Origin: Bradyrhizobium sp. CIAT3101
GTDB taxonomy: Bacteria; Pseudomonadota; Alphaproteobacteria; Rhizobiales; Xanthobacteraceae
NCBI RefSeq assembly: GCF_029714945.1
Contig: NZ_CP121634.1
Coordinates: forward strand, 8,639,001-8,703,000
DNA: 64,000 nucleotides
Direction of reading: 5' to 3'
Numbering within the stretch: the stretch's first letter is position 1; every line of letters starts with the position of its first letter. Positions 17,737 to 27,606 of the stretch are shown here, in pieces. The notes under the pieces were generated by a model that was not told the DNA's origin, did no database searches, and worked only from the letters and a program-made list of their open reading frames with translations. The translations under genes and the position numbers were made by a program.

Positions 17737-19622
17737 TGGATATGGAAGCCAGCCCTTGCGTCGGCGAGGCTGACAGCAAGGATCAATTGCGCTTCATCAC
17801 CTGTGGCTCGGTCGATGACGGAAAATCAACGTTGATTGGCCGACTCTTGCACGACAGCAAGATGATCTATGAGGACCAGCTGCATGCGCTTGCCCGGGAC
17901 AGCGCCAAGCACGGTACAACGGGCGGCGACATCGACTTTGCCCTGCTGGTCGACGGTCTCGAGGCTGAGCGCCAACAAGGTATTACCATCGACGTCGCCC
18001 ATCGGTTTTTCACCACGTCGCATCGATCATTCGTAGTCGCCGATACACCAGGCCACGAACAATATACACGCAATATGGCGACCGGCGCCTCCAACGCGCA
18101 GCTCGCCATCATCTTGATCGATGCGCGCAAAGGGGTCCTTGCGCAAACCAAGCGCCACTCCTTCATCTGCTCGCTGTTGGGTATCCGGCACGTCGTGCTC
18201 GCCGTGAACAAGATAGATCTCGTTGACTACCGAAAGGACATCTTCGACGGCATCGTGAACGACTATGTTGCCTTTGCTTCGGAGCTCGGCTTTACGTCGA
18301 TCACTCCACTTCCGATCTCCGCCAGGTACGGCGACAACATCACCAAGCGATCCCGCAACACCGATTGGTATCAGGGCCAGTCCCTGCTTGATCACCTCGA
18401 GACTGTCGACATAGAATCCGAGACGACCGATCTACCTTTCCGTTTTCCGGTACAGTGGGTGAACCGGCCAAATCTGGATTTCCGAGGGTATGCGGGCACG
18501 ATCGCCTCCGGAAGCATCTCGGTTGGTGATGAAATAATCGTCGCAGTCTCGGGGCTGAGCTCGCGCGTCAAGCGGATTGTGACCTACGATGGTGATCTTG
18601 CGGTCGCCGGAGCGGGCGAAGCCGTGACGATCACGCTCGAGGATGAGATCGACGTCAGCCGCGGCGATGTCCTGGCGAGCCCGACGCACCGGCCTGAAAT
18701 CGCCCATCAGTTTGCCGCTCATCTGATCTGGATGGACCAGGAGCCAATGGTGCCGGGTCGTTCCTATGCATTCCGGATTGGCACGCAATCGATCACTTCC
18801 GGCAGCATCAGCTGCATCAAATACAAGGTCGACGTCAACACACGCAAGCAGGTCGCGGCGACCACGTTGGGTCTTAATGAGATCGGCTTCTGCAATCTGG
18901 CCACTGTCCTGCCTGCAACGTTCGATCCCTACCGTATCAACCGGCGGACGGGATCGCTCATCGTAATCGACGTCTCTACCAACCGCACTGTTGGCGCGGG
19001 GATGATCGAATTCTCGCGCCGGCGCACGACCAACATCGTCCAGCAACCGCTGTCGATTGGGAAGCAGGAGCGTTCCGCGCTCATGCATCAGAAGCCGTGC
19101 GTCATCTGGTTCACCGGCCTTTCCGGCTCTGGCAAGTCGACGATTGCCAATATCGTCGACCAGAAGCTGTTCGCAATGTCGCATCACTCGATGCTGCTGG
19201 ATGGCGACAACCTGCGTCAGGGGCTCAACCGTGATCTCGAGTTCACCGAGGAAGATCGTTTTGAGAATATTCGCCGTGCTGGCGAGGCGGCACGATTGAT
19301 GCTCGAAGCCGGACTGATCGTCATCTGCTCGTTCATTTCTCCCTACAAGGCTGACCGGAACATGGTGCGCAATCTGGTCGGGAACCGCGAATTCGTCGAG
19401 GTCTTTGTGGACACACCGATAGAAGAATGCATCCGACGCGACCCAAAGGGTCTTTATTCCAAGGCAAAAGGCCAGATCAAGAACTTCACCGGCATCGATG
19501 CGCCGTACGAAGCGCCAAGCACGCCGGAACTCCATTTGAAGGCATCAGGCGAGCGGCCAGAACACTTGGCTGACAAGGTGCTAAATTGCCTCGCCGCACG
19601 AGGATTCATCATCCTGAGGTGA
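17736..19622 (+). CDS. nodQ: NodQ, bifunctional CysN/CysC (GTPase and APS kinase)
   Basis: NodQ (628 aa) fuses the regulatory GTPase of ATP sulfurylase (residues 1 to about 445) to an APS kinase (about 450-628), yielding PAPS, the sulfate donor for sulfotransferases. The GTPase part has 'GSVDDGKST' (24-32), 'DTPGHEQY' and 'NKIDLV'. The kinase part has a second P-loop 'GLSGSGKST' (461-469) and 'SFISPYKADR'. The ATG at 17736 overlaps the nodP stop; a TTG one codon earlier is possible. A purine-rich ribosome site (AGAAGGA) lies in the nodP end. Both halves look active. Confidence 0.95.
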   Translation: MDMEASPCVGEADSKDQLRFITCGSVDDGKSTLIGRLLHDSKMIYEDQLHALARDSAKHGTTGGDIDFALLVDGLEAERQQGITIDVAHRFFTTSHRSFVVADTPGHEQYTRNMATGASNAQLAIILIDARKGVLAQTKRHSFICSLLGIRHVVLAVNKIDLVDYRKDIFDGIVNDYVAFASELGFTSITPLPISARYGDNITKRSRNTDWYQGQSLLDHLETVDIESETTDLPFRFPVQWVNRPNLDFRGYAGTIASGSISVGDEIIVAVSGLSSRVKRIVTYDGDLAVAGAGEAVTITLEDEIDVSRGDVLASPTHRPEIAHQFAAHLIWMDQEPMVPGRSYAFRIGTQSITSGSISCIKYKVDVNTRKQVAATTLGLNEIGFCNLATVLPATFDPYRINRRTGSLIVIDVSTNRTVGAGMIEFSRRRTTNIVQQPLSIGKQERSALMHQKPCVIWFTGLSGSGKSTIANIVDQKLFAMSHHSMLLDGDNLRQGLNRDLEFTEEDRFENIRRAGEAARLMLEAGLIVICSFISPYKADRNMVRNLVGNREFVEVFVDTPIEECIRRDPKGLYSKAKGQIKNFTGIDAPYEAPSTPELHLKASGERPEHLADKVLNCLAARGFIILR

Positions 19623-20527
19623 TCGGAGGGAGAACTCACAAGGTCTGTTGACTCTACCAGATACTCTTTGACCCCGGGTCGGGTCTCCAACCCGCATGAA
19701 GCGCTTACCGGTTTGTAGTCGAGGACTACTTAGCGCCGTCTACCCGCCGCGGGCCCACTCGCGTGCGGTCGTCTGGGAAATCAGAATGATACCCGACATT
19801 GGTATCCAATGTGGGGCGCTCGCCGCGCGTCTCTCGACACTCCCAGCAACCAGCAGTGCGGCTCAAAATGAAGTGTGAGTAGTCCCCTTCACCCGCCCAC
19901 AGTGCGATGACGTTACGATTGTTGAGCAACGGTCGAGATAAGCTGGGCTGACGCTTGCCACCGCTAGGATAAGCCGCTTGATCCCGAATAAGCCCGCTTG
20001 CCAGCACGAGTATGAGCTGCCGGCGTGCTCGTGTGAATTTCTCAGTTGACGAATTTTTATTCCGGAATCCGGGGTTCTCGCCGGAATTGCGCGCGACCAA
20101 TGCCGATCGCCTCGCCCACCAGTAAAGCTTCGGCGGCTAAAGTCGCTCTTTCGGAACGCGATTGCATTCTGATCGTTCGAGGATGCTCGAATCGCACCTA
20201 GGGTCAGATTGCAAGATTTTGGTCGCGTAGCTCGGCCCTACATTGCGCAAGGGCCAAACATCCTTTTGGTCCCGTCGATTGATCGACAGTCGCCGTTACG
20301 CAGGATCAACGCTTGTTGCGGTGGATTAGACATTAACGGCCAATATCATCCATTGACGGGTCGTCGGCAAAAGAACCTCGCGTTATCAAACCGAGGCAAC
20401 CTAGATCAATTCTTCGGCACCCGCCTAGCTCTGCTTTGACTTCAATCAGGGCGGCGAAGGAAAGCAAGTGAATGTCTTTCGCGGTTGCGATTCCGCTCAG
20501 AGCGTCGCGCTTATGCCCCATTAGTTT
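19623..20527. other. no gene recognised
   Basis: This 900-base stretch lies between nodQ and the radical SAM gene. Frames are short and without recognisable domains, and no nod box or sigma-54 promoter was found. It may hold decayed mobile DNA, but I cannot name it. Confidence 0.4.
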
Positions 20528-21475
20528 GTGATGATGGTGAGTGACCCGCATGAGGGACGCAAATCGCGCGGCCTCCATCGAGATCTCGTGTTTTGGACAC
20601 CGAGGGCCGTGAAAGTGAACGATTCGACGAACATAGAAGATCCCGATTCGGCGATGCCCAACGGCAGGGTCCTGGAAGTAACGACGACCACGGGCTGCGT
20701 CATCGGATGTTCTTATTGTCCGCAGGACCGGTTTGCCGTTCGGCAACGTGCCGTGTCGCATGCAAAGCATCTTCGTCTTGAAGATTTCAAGAAATGTTTG
20801 GCGCGCGTACCACCAACTGTCGACATCAGCTTCGCCGGCTACTCGGAACCCTGGCTCAATCCAGCTTGCACCGATATGGTTGAGCATGCCTCCGCATCAG
20901 GCCACGGCATCAGGATCTCGACGACGCTTGTAGGCATGAACCGGCGGGATCTAAAACGGCTGCAAGCCCTACATTTCCAGGCTTTCTTAGTCCATGTCGT
21001 CGATGACGGCACTTACATGAACAGCCGTCTCGTCAGAAGCGAGTATGTCGATTTGGTGCGTCAACTTGTCGACGCAGACATTTCCTCGATGCTGTTCATG
21101 GTCGTGGGCGACGTCCATCCTGATCTCGTCGAGATAATCCCCGAGAAAGCGCTCGTTCGCTCCCGCCCCCGGAGCGTCAGGGCTGCAGAAGTTCATCCTG
21201 ACATCGTTGAAGCAGGGCAGCCAATCGCAGGCGCAGTGACATGTGCTGACGAACGATACCATCGCAATCTTCTTCTCCCTAACGGCGACGTTACTCTGTG
21301 CTGCATGGATTTTGAGCGACGCCACGTTTTAGGAAATCTTCTCCGCGACGAATATCAAGATCTCTTCGAAGGTCCAACTTTTTGCGAAATTGCCGAGCGC
21401 ATGGCCGGAAAAAAAGAAGGTTTTCTGCTTTGCCGGATGTGTGAATCTGCCGGATCGAAAGCAGTTAAGTGCTGA
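20528..21475 (+). CDS. radical SAM/SPASM-like enzyme
   Basis: This 315-residue protein has the radical SAM cluster motif CxxxCxxC at C57, C61 and C64 ('GCVIGCSYC') and a cysteine-rich C-terminal part of SPASM or twitch type (cysteines in 'VTCADERY', 'TLCCMDF' and 'LCRMCESAG'). Such enzymes modify peptides, sugars or cyclitols by radical chemistry. No precursor-peptide gene is visible next to it. The start is uncertain: GTG at 20528 is followed by two ATG codons, and no ribosome site is clear. It lies 1.07 kb upstream of the GMC-aminotransferase-sulfotransferase run, in the same orientation. Confidence 0.8.
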   Translation: MMMVSDPHEGRKSRGLHRDLVFWTPRAVKVNDSTNIEDPDSAMPNGRVLEVTTTTGCVIGCSYCPQDRFAVRQRAVSHAKHLRLEDFKKCLARVPPTVDISFAGYSEPWLNPACTDMVEHASASGHGIRISTTLVGMNRRDLKRLQALHFQAFLVHVVDDGTYMNSRLVRSEYVDLVRQLVDADISSMLFMVVGDVHPDLVEIIPEKALVRSRPRSVRAAEVHPDIVEAGQPIAGAVTCADERYHRNLLLPNGDVTLCCMDFERRHVLGNLLRDEYQDLFEGPTFCEIAERMAGKKEGFLLCRMCESAGSKAVKC

Positions 21476-22541
21476 TATGGAGGCATTTGGGCGAACCTGC
21501 GCGAAGCTAGGCGCGGATCATTGGCTGTATCGTGCTGAGCTGGCCCGCAATTCCTTGCCCGGCTCGGCGCATACCAATCACTATGTCGCAGATTCATCAG
21601 GCAATCGACTATTGAATCGGTGATTGCGAAACATCATTGTCCGTAAGACTTCACGTCATTTTGCAGAGTAACGGAAGACGCATCGCTTTGGGATGCTCAG
21701 GGACTTCCACCACGCAGAGCAGACATTCTATGCGAGCGATTTACATTGAAGCTTTCAGTCTCTTGGACGTCCTCCCCCTATTTGAAGGGGCAGTATGCGG
21801 CACGATCCTCACGCGGAGTTAGATCGGCCCTAATCGGAGCCCGGGAGTCGCAAGTTATCGACCTGACCCTGCTCTCACCCAATTGCCAAGGCCACAGCAG
21901 AGCCTGCGTGCTTTGCTCCAACGGCACCGCAGGAGAAGACGACCCATCGCCGCTTCCCGATCTTCGGGCAATAGACCTGAAGTCGGCTCGCCAAAGCCAA
22001 ACAAGGCCAGAAAAGGGCCACTGCAGTGCCGGGACGGCGTCGCAATGCAGCGCCAACGGCCATTCCCATTGCGAGCAGACGCTTCGCACCGGGGCACAGC
22101 TCACTTTTTTGCATGAGCTGGAATCGGGGCCGATCCGAAATCACCCGGCATCCTAGCCTCGTGGTAAGCGCGTCGCAGTCATCCGCGCTTGCGAGGTGTT
22201 GCCCTGCACCACTGTTTTGAGCTTCCATTCGATGAGAATGAGATGAGGGGTCGAAACGTCGCTGGAACAGACGGCGCTCATCAGCACACCACGCGCCAAG
22301 TGCTTCCGAGATACTGGTCTCTCAACGTTCATCCGGTCGCCCGCTTCAGAGGATCTTGAACATATTCATGCGATCGCGCGCAAAGGGCTTGAATCGTACG
22401 GAACGTCATATTGTACGAGTCGCAAGGTAGGTCGCGACGTCTGAGTCATGGTGGGTGGCAGTTTTCAAAGCCGTCTCGACCTATCCAAATGATGGACATC
22501 GTCGTGATGAATGGCTGATGTGCTTTGTCGTAGGTGGGACA
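21476..22541. other. no gene recognised; possible promoter region of the biosynthetic run
   Basis: No convincing gene lies in this kilobase. A small inverted repeat (CCCC-N8-GGGG, about 21775-21792) is present. Near 22482-22500 there is a weak dyad (ATCCA and TGGAC) that recalls, but does not match, a nod box. The promoter of the downstream genes probably lies in the right half. Confidence 0.4.
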
Positions 22542-24056
22542 ATGACGTCCAACGCCGTTGATGTGTGCGTAGTCGGCAGTGGTGCCAGTGGCTCGATAGT
22601 TGCCCACGAGTTGGCCCGAAATGGATTCCAGGTGCTCGTCCTTGAAGCAGGCCAGGAGCTTCCTGCGGGCGCTTCATTGAAGAGTGTCCAACGTGGTTTT
22701 GGTAACGCCCTGGTGCGCTCTCCGTCCGGGACATTGACCCCGCGAGGCCGTCCCTGGACGGTATCGGCACTGGGCGGCGGCATGACGCTGTACGCTGGCA
22801 TCGCGTTCCGGTGTCGCACCGTCGACTTCGATGCACGAGCCCATGTTGCCGCGGACGCACTCGATCCCGTCTGGCCTTTCGATTACGGGGAACTGCGCCC
22901 CTATTACGAGGAGCTTGAGCGGCGGATAGGGATTGCCCGATTGGCGGGCGCTGATCCACTCGAGCCGCCCAGCGATCCCGGCCTGCTGCCGCCGCACGAA
23001 TATAGCCTGCAGGGCACTCTGATGGCCAATGCGGGAGGACGCCTAGGCTGGTTGCCGTTCCCGACACCGCTCGCGATCAACTCGGTCCCCTACCGCGGTC
23101 AGGCGGCCTGTGACCGGTGTGGCCCGTGCAACGAACACCTCTGTCCGAGCGGCGCGCGCGCCGATGCGCGCTCGCCATTCACGGATCAGTCGCTGCCGCG
23201 CGGCGCCCTGACGGTTGCCTCAGGTAGCAAGGCTGTGCATATCGAGCTTGGCAGCGTCAGCCATGTCTCCTCAGTGGAGTGGCTTGACACTGTCATCCAA
23301 CAACGCGCTCGGGTCCGCGCCCGATGCGTAGTGCTCGCTGGCAACGCGATTCAATCTGCCGCCTTGCTGCTAAGATCTGCGCAGCCCACAGCACCCCGCG
23401 GTATCGGCAACTCCACGGGCATGGTCGGCCGCGGCATCTGCTTCAAAATCAGCGGCTACGTGTCTGGCACCATCATGGCGGATCGCTTGCCGTCGCATCC
23501 GCCCGGTGGTCCGTTCTCGACCGTTGCGATGACCGATCACTACCTCGACGCGGACGCACCATCCGGCTTAGGCGGACTTCTATATGAAGCCAGTCCGGCG
23601 GAGCGCGCGGTCAGCGGCCGGAAACTTAAGTTAAGGGTGCATTTCCTTGCGGCCGATCAGCCCATGCGCAGCAACGCCGTTCGATTGTCGAACAGGCGCG
23701 ATCGATTGGGTCTGCAGAAGATCGTTCTCGAATACAGGACTCATCCACTGGATAAGAGCCGATTGGACTATTTGTCGCGTCGCGCCTCGGACTTGCTGAC
23801 TGAGGCGGGCGCGAAAAAGATTAGTTACACGGCTTCCAACTATCAATTCGGTAGTGGTCATCTGCATGGCGGCTGTCGAGCAGGGACTGATCCAAAGGAA
23901 TCCGTGGTCGACCGGTGGGGTCGCGTGCACGATATCGACAATCTTTATGTCGCGGACGGTGGATTCTTCCCGTACCCCGGCGGCGTCAACCCCACCTTCA
24001 CCATTCAGGCAAACGCGCTGCGGATCGCTCGCAGAATCGTCACGCAGCTTGCCTGA
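22542..24056 (+). CDS. GMC-family FAD-dependent oxidoreductase
   Basis: This 504-residue flavoprotein probably oxidises an alcohol to an aldehyde or ketone. The FAD-binding 'VVGSGASGSIVAHELA' (G12, G14, G17) and 'VLVLEAG' are at the N-terminus. The GMC C-terminal block 'HLHGGCRAGTDP', then 'LYVADGGFFPYPGGVNPTFT', supplies the active-site region. A cysteine-rich insert 'ACDRCGPCNEHLCPSGA' near residue 190 resembles that of sugar and gluconate dehydrogenases. The ATG at 22542 opens directly on the FAD fold; the longer frame from 22455 adds an unrelated leader. Six bases separate it from the longest frame of the next gene. Confidence 0.88.
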   Translation: MTSNAVDVCVVGSGASGSIVAHELARNGFQVLVLEAGQELPAGASLKSVQRGFGNALVRSPSGTLTPRGRPWTVSALGGGMTLYAGIAFRCRTVDFDARAHVAADALDPVWPFDYGELRPYYEELERRIGIARLAGADPLEPPSDPGLLPPHEYSLQGTLMANAGGRLGWLPFPTPLAINSVPYRGQAACDRCGPCNEHLCPSGARADARSPFTDQSLPRGALTVASGSKAVHIELGSVSHVSSVEWLDTVIQQRARVRARCVVLAGNAIQSAALLLRSAQPTAPRGIGNSTGMVGRGICFKISGYVSGTIMADRLPSHPPGGPFSTVAMTDHYLDADAPSGLGGLLYEASPAERAVSGRKLKLRVHFLAADQPMRSNAVRLSNRRDRLGLQKIVLEYRTHPLDKSRLDYLSRRASDLLTEAGAKKISYTASNYQFGSGHLHGGCRAGTDPKESVVDRWGRVHDIDNLYVADGGFFPYPGGVNPTFTIQANALRIARRIVTQLA

Positions 24057-24080
24057 CAGGCCGTGACCGGAGGATTGTTG

Positions 24081-25391
24081 ATGTTCAATAGCACCCTCAA
24101 TGCCACATTGCCCGCGACGGAGACCCACAAATCCGCACTATGCCGGGCGTTGCGGGTCACTGCATCGGAAAAATGGGACCTCAATCGGCGTTTTCCCATC
24201 GTGATGAGCCGTGCCTGTGGTGCGTATGTCTGGGATGTTGAGGGAAGACAATACGTCGATCTCACCTCCTGTAGCGGGGCTGCGCCGCTCGGAGCCGGAT
24301 ATGAACCGGTCCTCGATCACGTGGCCTTAGAAATGCGCCGGACCGGCGGCATCGTGCCCGGGCCATTGTCGGAGCACCGGGTCGAGCTGGCCGAACGGCT
24401 CGCCAAGGTATTTCCGCTTGCGCAACGCTCGATATTTTTCCGCACCGGCTCCTGCGCCACGACCGCCGCGGTCCGCTTGGCTCGCGCATACACCGATGTG
24501 AACCTGGTGCTGACCAGCGGATACCACGGCTGGCACGACTGGCACTTGCAGGACCGTCCCACGATGGGCCTACCTGATCGGGACCGCGACAGTGTCGATT
24601 TCCAATATGACCTGGAGCTGCTTGAGAGGTTTGCCCGCGCGCGGCGTCTCGCCGCGGTGATCGTCACACCCGAAGTCAACTTCTTCCCACCCGAATATCA
24701 CCGGGAATTGCAGAATATGGTGCACCGCTACGGTGCCCTGCTCATCCTCGACGAAGTGATGACGGGGTTCCGCTACGGCCCCGGCGGCTATCATACCGCG
24801 ATCGGGCTTGCGCCCGACCTGATCACATTCAGCAAGGGGCTTGCCAATGGCATGGCACTATCGGCAGTGGCTGGCCGCGCCGACGTGCTCAACGCAGCCG
24901 AAAAGACGTACCTCGGCAACACCTATCAGCGCGAGATCACGCCATTCGCGGCCGCGCTGAGCACTATGGACGCGCTGCGCGATGGCACCGCGCTCGCCCG
25001 GATGCGCCGTGTTGGCGAGCAACTCATCAGCGGCCTTAATGAAGTGTTCGCGAGCCAAGAGGTTCAAGCGCGCGCGTTCGCATGGCCAACCATGTTCGAT
25101 GTCGTGTTTGCCAACCCTGACCTTGGTCACGCCTTCTTTCAGGAGATGTGGTCGCGCGGCTTCCTCATGCAGTACGGGGGCCGGTTCATGCCGTCCGCGG
25201 CGTTATCCGATGCCGACGTGCGGGCCGCGATCGAAGCCGTCGGTCACGCCCTGCTGGCCGCCAAAGGGCGCACGGAGAGCACAGGCGGCGATCCGGATCC
25301 GATCGCCGCCGCGGTGCGGTTTGCGGGTGATCACTTCGTTGCTACGCCGGATACCGTCCGGCGTTGGTTCAACGCGTCGAGCCGCCCATGA
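24081..25391 (+). CDS. class III PLP-dependent aminotransferase
   Basis: This 436-residue protein resembles glutamate-1-semialdehyde aminomutases and aminotransferases. The PLP lysine is in 'LITFSKGLANG' (K252) and the cofactor aspartate in 'LILDEVMTGFR' (D224). The 'FFRTGSCATTAAVRLAR' and 'GYHGWHDW' blocks are typical. The ATG at 24081 has GGAGG seven bases upstream and is preferred to the start at 24063. A dehydrogenase just upstream would supply a carbonyl group for transamination. The stop overlaps the sulfotransferase start (ATGA), so the genes are coupled. It is not expected to be the housekeeping hemL. Confidence 0.9.
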   Translation: MFNSTLNATLPATETHKSALCRALRVTASEKWDLNRRFPIVMSRACGAYVWDVEGRQYVDLTSCSGAAPLGAGYEPVLDHVALEMRRTGGIVPGPLSEHRVELAERLAKVFPLAQRSIFFRTGSCATTAAVRLARAYTDVNLVLTSGYHGWHDWHLQDRPTMGLPDRDRDSVDFQYDLELLERFARARRLAAVIVTPEVNFFPPEYHRELQNMVHRYGALLILDEVMTGFRYGPGGYHTAIGLAPDLITFSKGLANGMALSAVAGRADVLNAAEKTYLGNTYQREITPFAAALSTMDALRDGTALARMRRVGEQLISGLNEVFASQEVQARAFAWPTMFDVVFANPDLGHAFFQEMWSRGFLMQYGGRFMPSAALSDADVRAAIEAVGHALLAAKGRTESTGGDPDPIAAAVRFAGDHFVATPDTVRRWFNASSRP

Positions 25392-26362
25392 ACGCCAGCA
25401 GTCGAACGGGGGACACTCCTATGGCCGCGGCCGACGGGTTCTCTACCTCGCCAGTTCTGCTCGGCGGCGAAAACCGATCCGGTACCACATTGCTGAGCGT
25501 CGTTTTGGATTCTCATGCCGATCTGGTGGTGGGACCGGAGATCGACTTCCTGGAACCGTTGAACCTCGGCTCGCACATTCTGGAAGCGACCGATCTTCTC
25601 CACGCTAATGATCCCCGAGTCACGGGCGAGACCAAAAGCTTGATCGATCCGTTCTGGTATGATGGCGCGCACTTCGTCGTGCAATGCCAGCGGTTCGGCC
25701 TGTCCTTCGAGGACGTGCGCAAGCTCGTCACCAAGGTGATGGATGAGACAGCCGGGGACATCGTTTCATTCGCCGACAGATGCAGGCTGATTAATGAGAT
25801 CGGTGAGTTCCGAAGGGGACAAGCAGCGGCAAGGCGCTGGGGACTGAAGCTGCAACGCAAGATCACCCAAATCGACGTCTTCGCGCAGTTGTGGCCGCAT
25901 GCGCATTTCGTCCACATTGTACGGGACGGGCGCGACCTTGCCGCCTCGCATTTGAAAACGGTACCGGACTGGGGTTACCAGACCGTGGCAGACGCTGCGC
26001 AAGGATGGCTTGAAGTCGTATCGCGGCCTCATCTCCTCGCGCCACCGGAGCGTTATCTTGAGGTGCGCTATGAGGATCTGGTCACTCACCCCCGCCCCAG
26101 CCTTAAGCAGATTTTGGATCACCTGCAGCTCCCCTGGGATGAAGCCGTTCTACGGCACGCCGAACACGAGCACGCACTGTTCGAGCGTCCGAACGGCCAC
26201 CCGGCAGCGGAGTCCGCGAGCAAACCGCTGCACGGGGGCCGCCTTGGTCGCTTCAGGCAGGATCTGACGCTCACGGAAGTCGCGGAATTCGAGCGGATCG
26301 CCGGCGGCGAATTGGCGCGGTTGGGCTATCTATCGGCCTCGACCCCGGCGATCGAGGCATGA
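25388..26362 (+). CDS. PAPS-dependent sulfotransferase
   Basis: This 324-residue enzyme has the 5'-phosphosulfate-binding loop 'GGENRSGTTLL' (residues 26-36) and the 3'-phosphate-binding segment 'FVHIVRDGRDLAASHLK', the two hallmarks of sulfotransferases. It probably transfers sulfate from PAPS to a hydroxyl or amine of a small molecule. It is coupled by ATGA overlaps to the aminotransferase before it and the MFS exporter after it. PAPS would come from nodPQ, 6 kb upstream. It does not look like NodH at the N-terminus, so I infer that the substrate is not necessarily the Nod factor. Confidence 0.9.
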   Translation: MNASSRTGDTPMAAADGFSTSPVLLGGENRSGTTLLSVVLDSHADLVVGPEIDFLEPLNLGSHILEATDLLHANDPRVTGETKSLIDPFWYDGAHFVVQCQRFGLSFEDVRKLVTKVMDETAGDIVSFADRCRLINEIGEFRRGQAAARRWGLKLQRKITQIDVFAQLWPHAHFVHIVRDGRDLAASHLKTVPDWGYQTVADAAQGWLEVVSRPHLLAPPERYLEVRYEDLVTHPRPSLKQILDHLQLPWDEAVLRHAEHEHALFERPNGHPAAESASKPLHGGRLGRFRQDLTLTEVAEFERIAGGELARLGYLSASTPAIEA

Positions 26363-27606
26363 ATCCCACCGATATCTCTACCCCGCCTCGCGGATTGCCG
26401 CGCGGATACTTAGCGCTGCTCGTTGGACGTACGGTGTCGGAATTAGGATCCGAAGTGACCGTTATGGCGCTGCCGCTGACGGCGATCACCCTACTGGGAG
26501 CGGGTCCTGCGCAGACGGGGTTGCTGCTCGCCTGCGGTCGGGCGCCTTACCTCATCATTGGCCTGCTTGCCGGGGTGATCGTGGATCGCCTCCCACACCG
26601 ATGCATTCTTTTGACCGCCAATTTAGTGATGGCAGTAACGCTCGCAATGATACCGCTGCTCGCCAGCCTTGGCCAGCTTGGAATGGTCCAACTGTATATG
26701 GCAACCACGCTTGTCGGAACGGCTGCGGTGATCGGCGAGGTCGCCTATCTGGCGTGCGTGCCAACGGTCGTGGATCGTGCTCGACTCGTCAGAGCGCAGA
26801 GTTCTTGGCAACTCAGCAGATCTTGCGTGGTGACCGTCGGTCCTTTCCTGGCAGGCTGGCTGGTCAGCGCGTTCTCTGCGCCGACCGCAATTCTAGTCGA
26901 CTCGGCCTCCTTCGTAGTGGCCGCCGTCTTGCTGCCGCTGCTGCCGGCACGCGCGGCCGAACGGTCCGCAACTGGATCGAGCTCGGTCGTCGGCCAGATC
27001 GCGGAAGGACTGACGGCTGTATTTGGCAACCCGATCCTTCGGGCGGTTACGTTGGCGACTGGCAGCTTCATCTTCTGCTACAACGCCTACTCTGCGGTTT
27101 TTCTGCTTTACCTAACCCAACATATTGGTTTGGACGGCTGGACGACGGGCTTGGTTCTCAGCATCGGCGCGATGGGTGGCATCCTGGGCGCAGTCACCGC
27201 AGCCTGGGCCGGCCGTGCCATTGGCCTTGGGCCGGTCTTGATGGCCACCTTGGCGCTTAGCGCCGCAGGCATGACCCTATCTGCGCTGTTCACAGAGCCG
27301 CGATCGGTGGCACTCGTTTGCGTGGCCCTGTCCCAGTTCGTGCTGTCGTTTGGTCAAGAGATCTACAACGTGCATCAAGTCTCCGTTCGATACGCGCTAG
27401 CTCCGCCTCGGGTGCTGGGCCGCGTCAACGCGAGCATTCGGAGCTTGGTGTGGGGACTTGCGCCGATGGGCGCGCTACTTGGCGGTGCGGTCGGCGCCGG
27501 ACCTGGACTGCGCACTGCGCTATTGGCCAGCAGCTTGCTCGGCGTCGCCTCCGTGCTGTGGCTCTGGCTATCGCCCCTGCGCCGCACTCACAGCTTGCAT
27601 CTGTGA
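26359..27606 (+). CDS. MFS exporter (EntS/MFS_3 type)
   Basis: This 415-residue protein has about twelve hydrophobic segments and the MFS_3-like start 'LALLVGRTVSELGSEVTVMA', found in exporters of siderophores and antibiotics. 'GVIVDRLPHRCILL' is the helix 2-3 motif. It overlaps the sulfotransferase by four bases and is the last gene of the run, as expected for export of the pathway's product. The substrate is inferred only from context. Confidence 0.88.
   Translation: MNPTDISTPPRGLPRGYLALLVGRTVSELGSEVTVMALPLTAITLLGAGPAQTGLLLACGRAPYLIIGLLAGVIVDRLPHRCILLTANLVMAVTLAMIPLLASLGQLGMVQLYMATTLVGTAAVIGEVAYLACVPTVVDRARLVRAQSSWQLSRSCVVTVGPFLAGWLVSAFSAPTAILVDSASFVVAAVLLPLLPARAAERSATGSSSVVGQIAEGLTAVFGNPILRAVTLATGSFIFCYNAYSAVFLLYLTQHIGLDGWTTGLVLSIGAMGGILGAVTAAWAGRAIGLGPVLMATLALSAAGMTLSALFTEPRSVALVCVALSQFVLSFGQEIYNVHQVSVRYALAPPRVLGRVNASIRSLVWGLAPMGALLGGAVGAGPGLRTALLASSLLGVASVLWLWLSPLRRTHSLHL

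Noticed and set aside
18432..19535. Leftward open frame of 367 codons
   Set aside because: It is exactly antisense to the well-supported nodQ gene and shows no domain.
22482..22500. Dyad ATCCA / TGGAC before the GMC oxidoreductase gene, resembling part of a nod box
   Set aside because: The ATC-N9-GAT core and the CCAAT part are missing, so NodD control is not supported.
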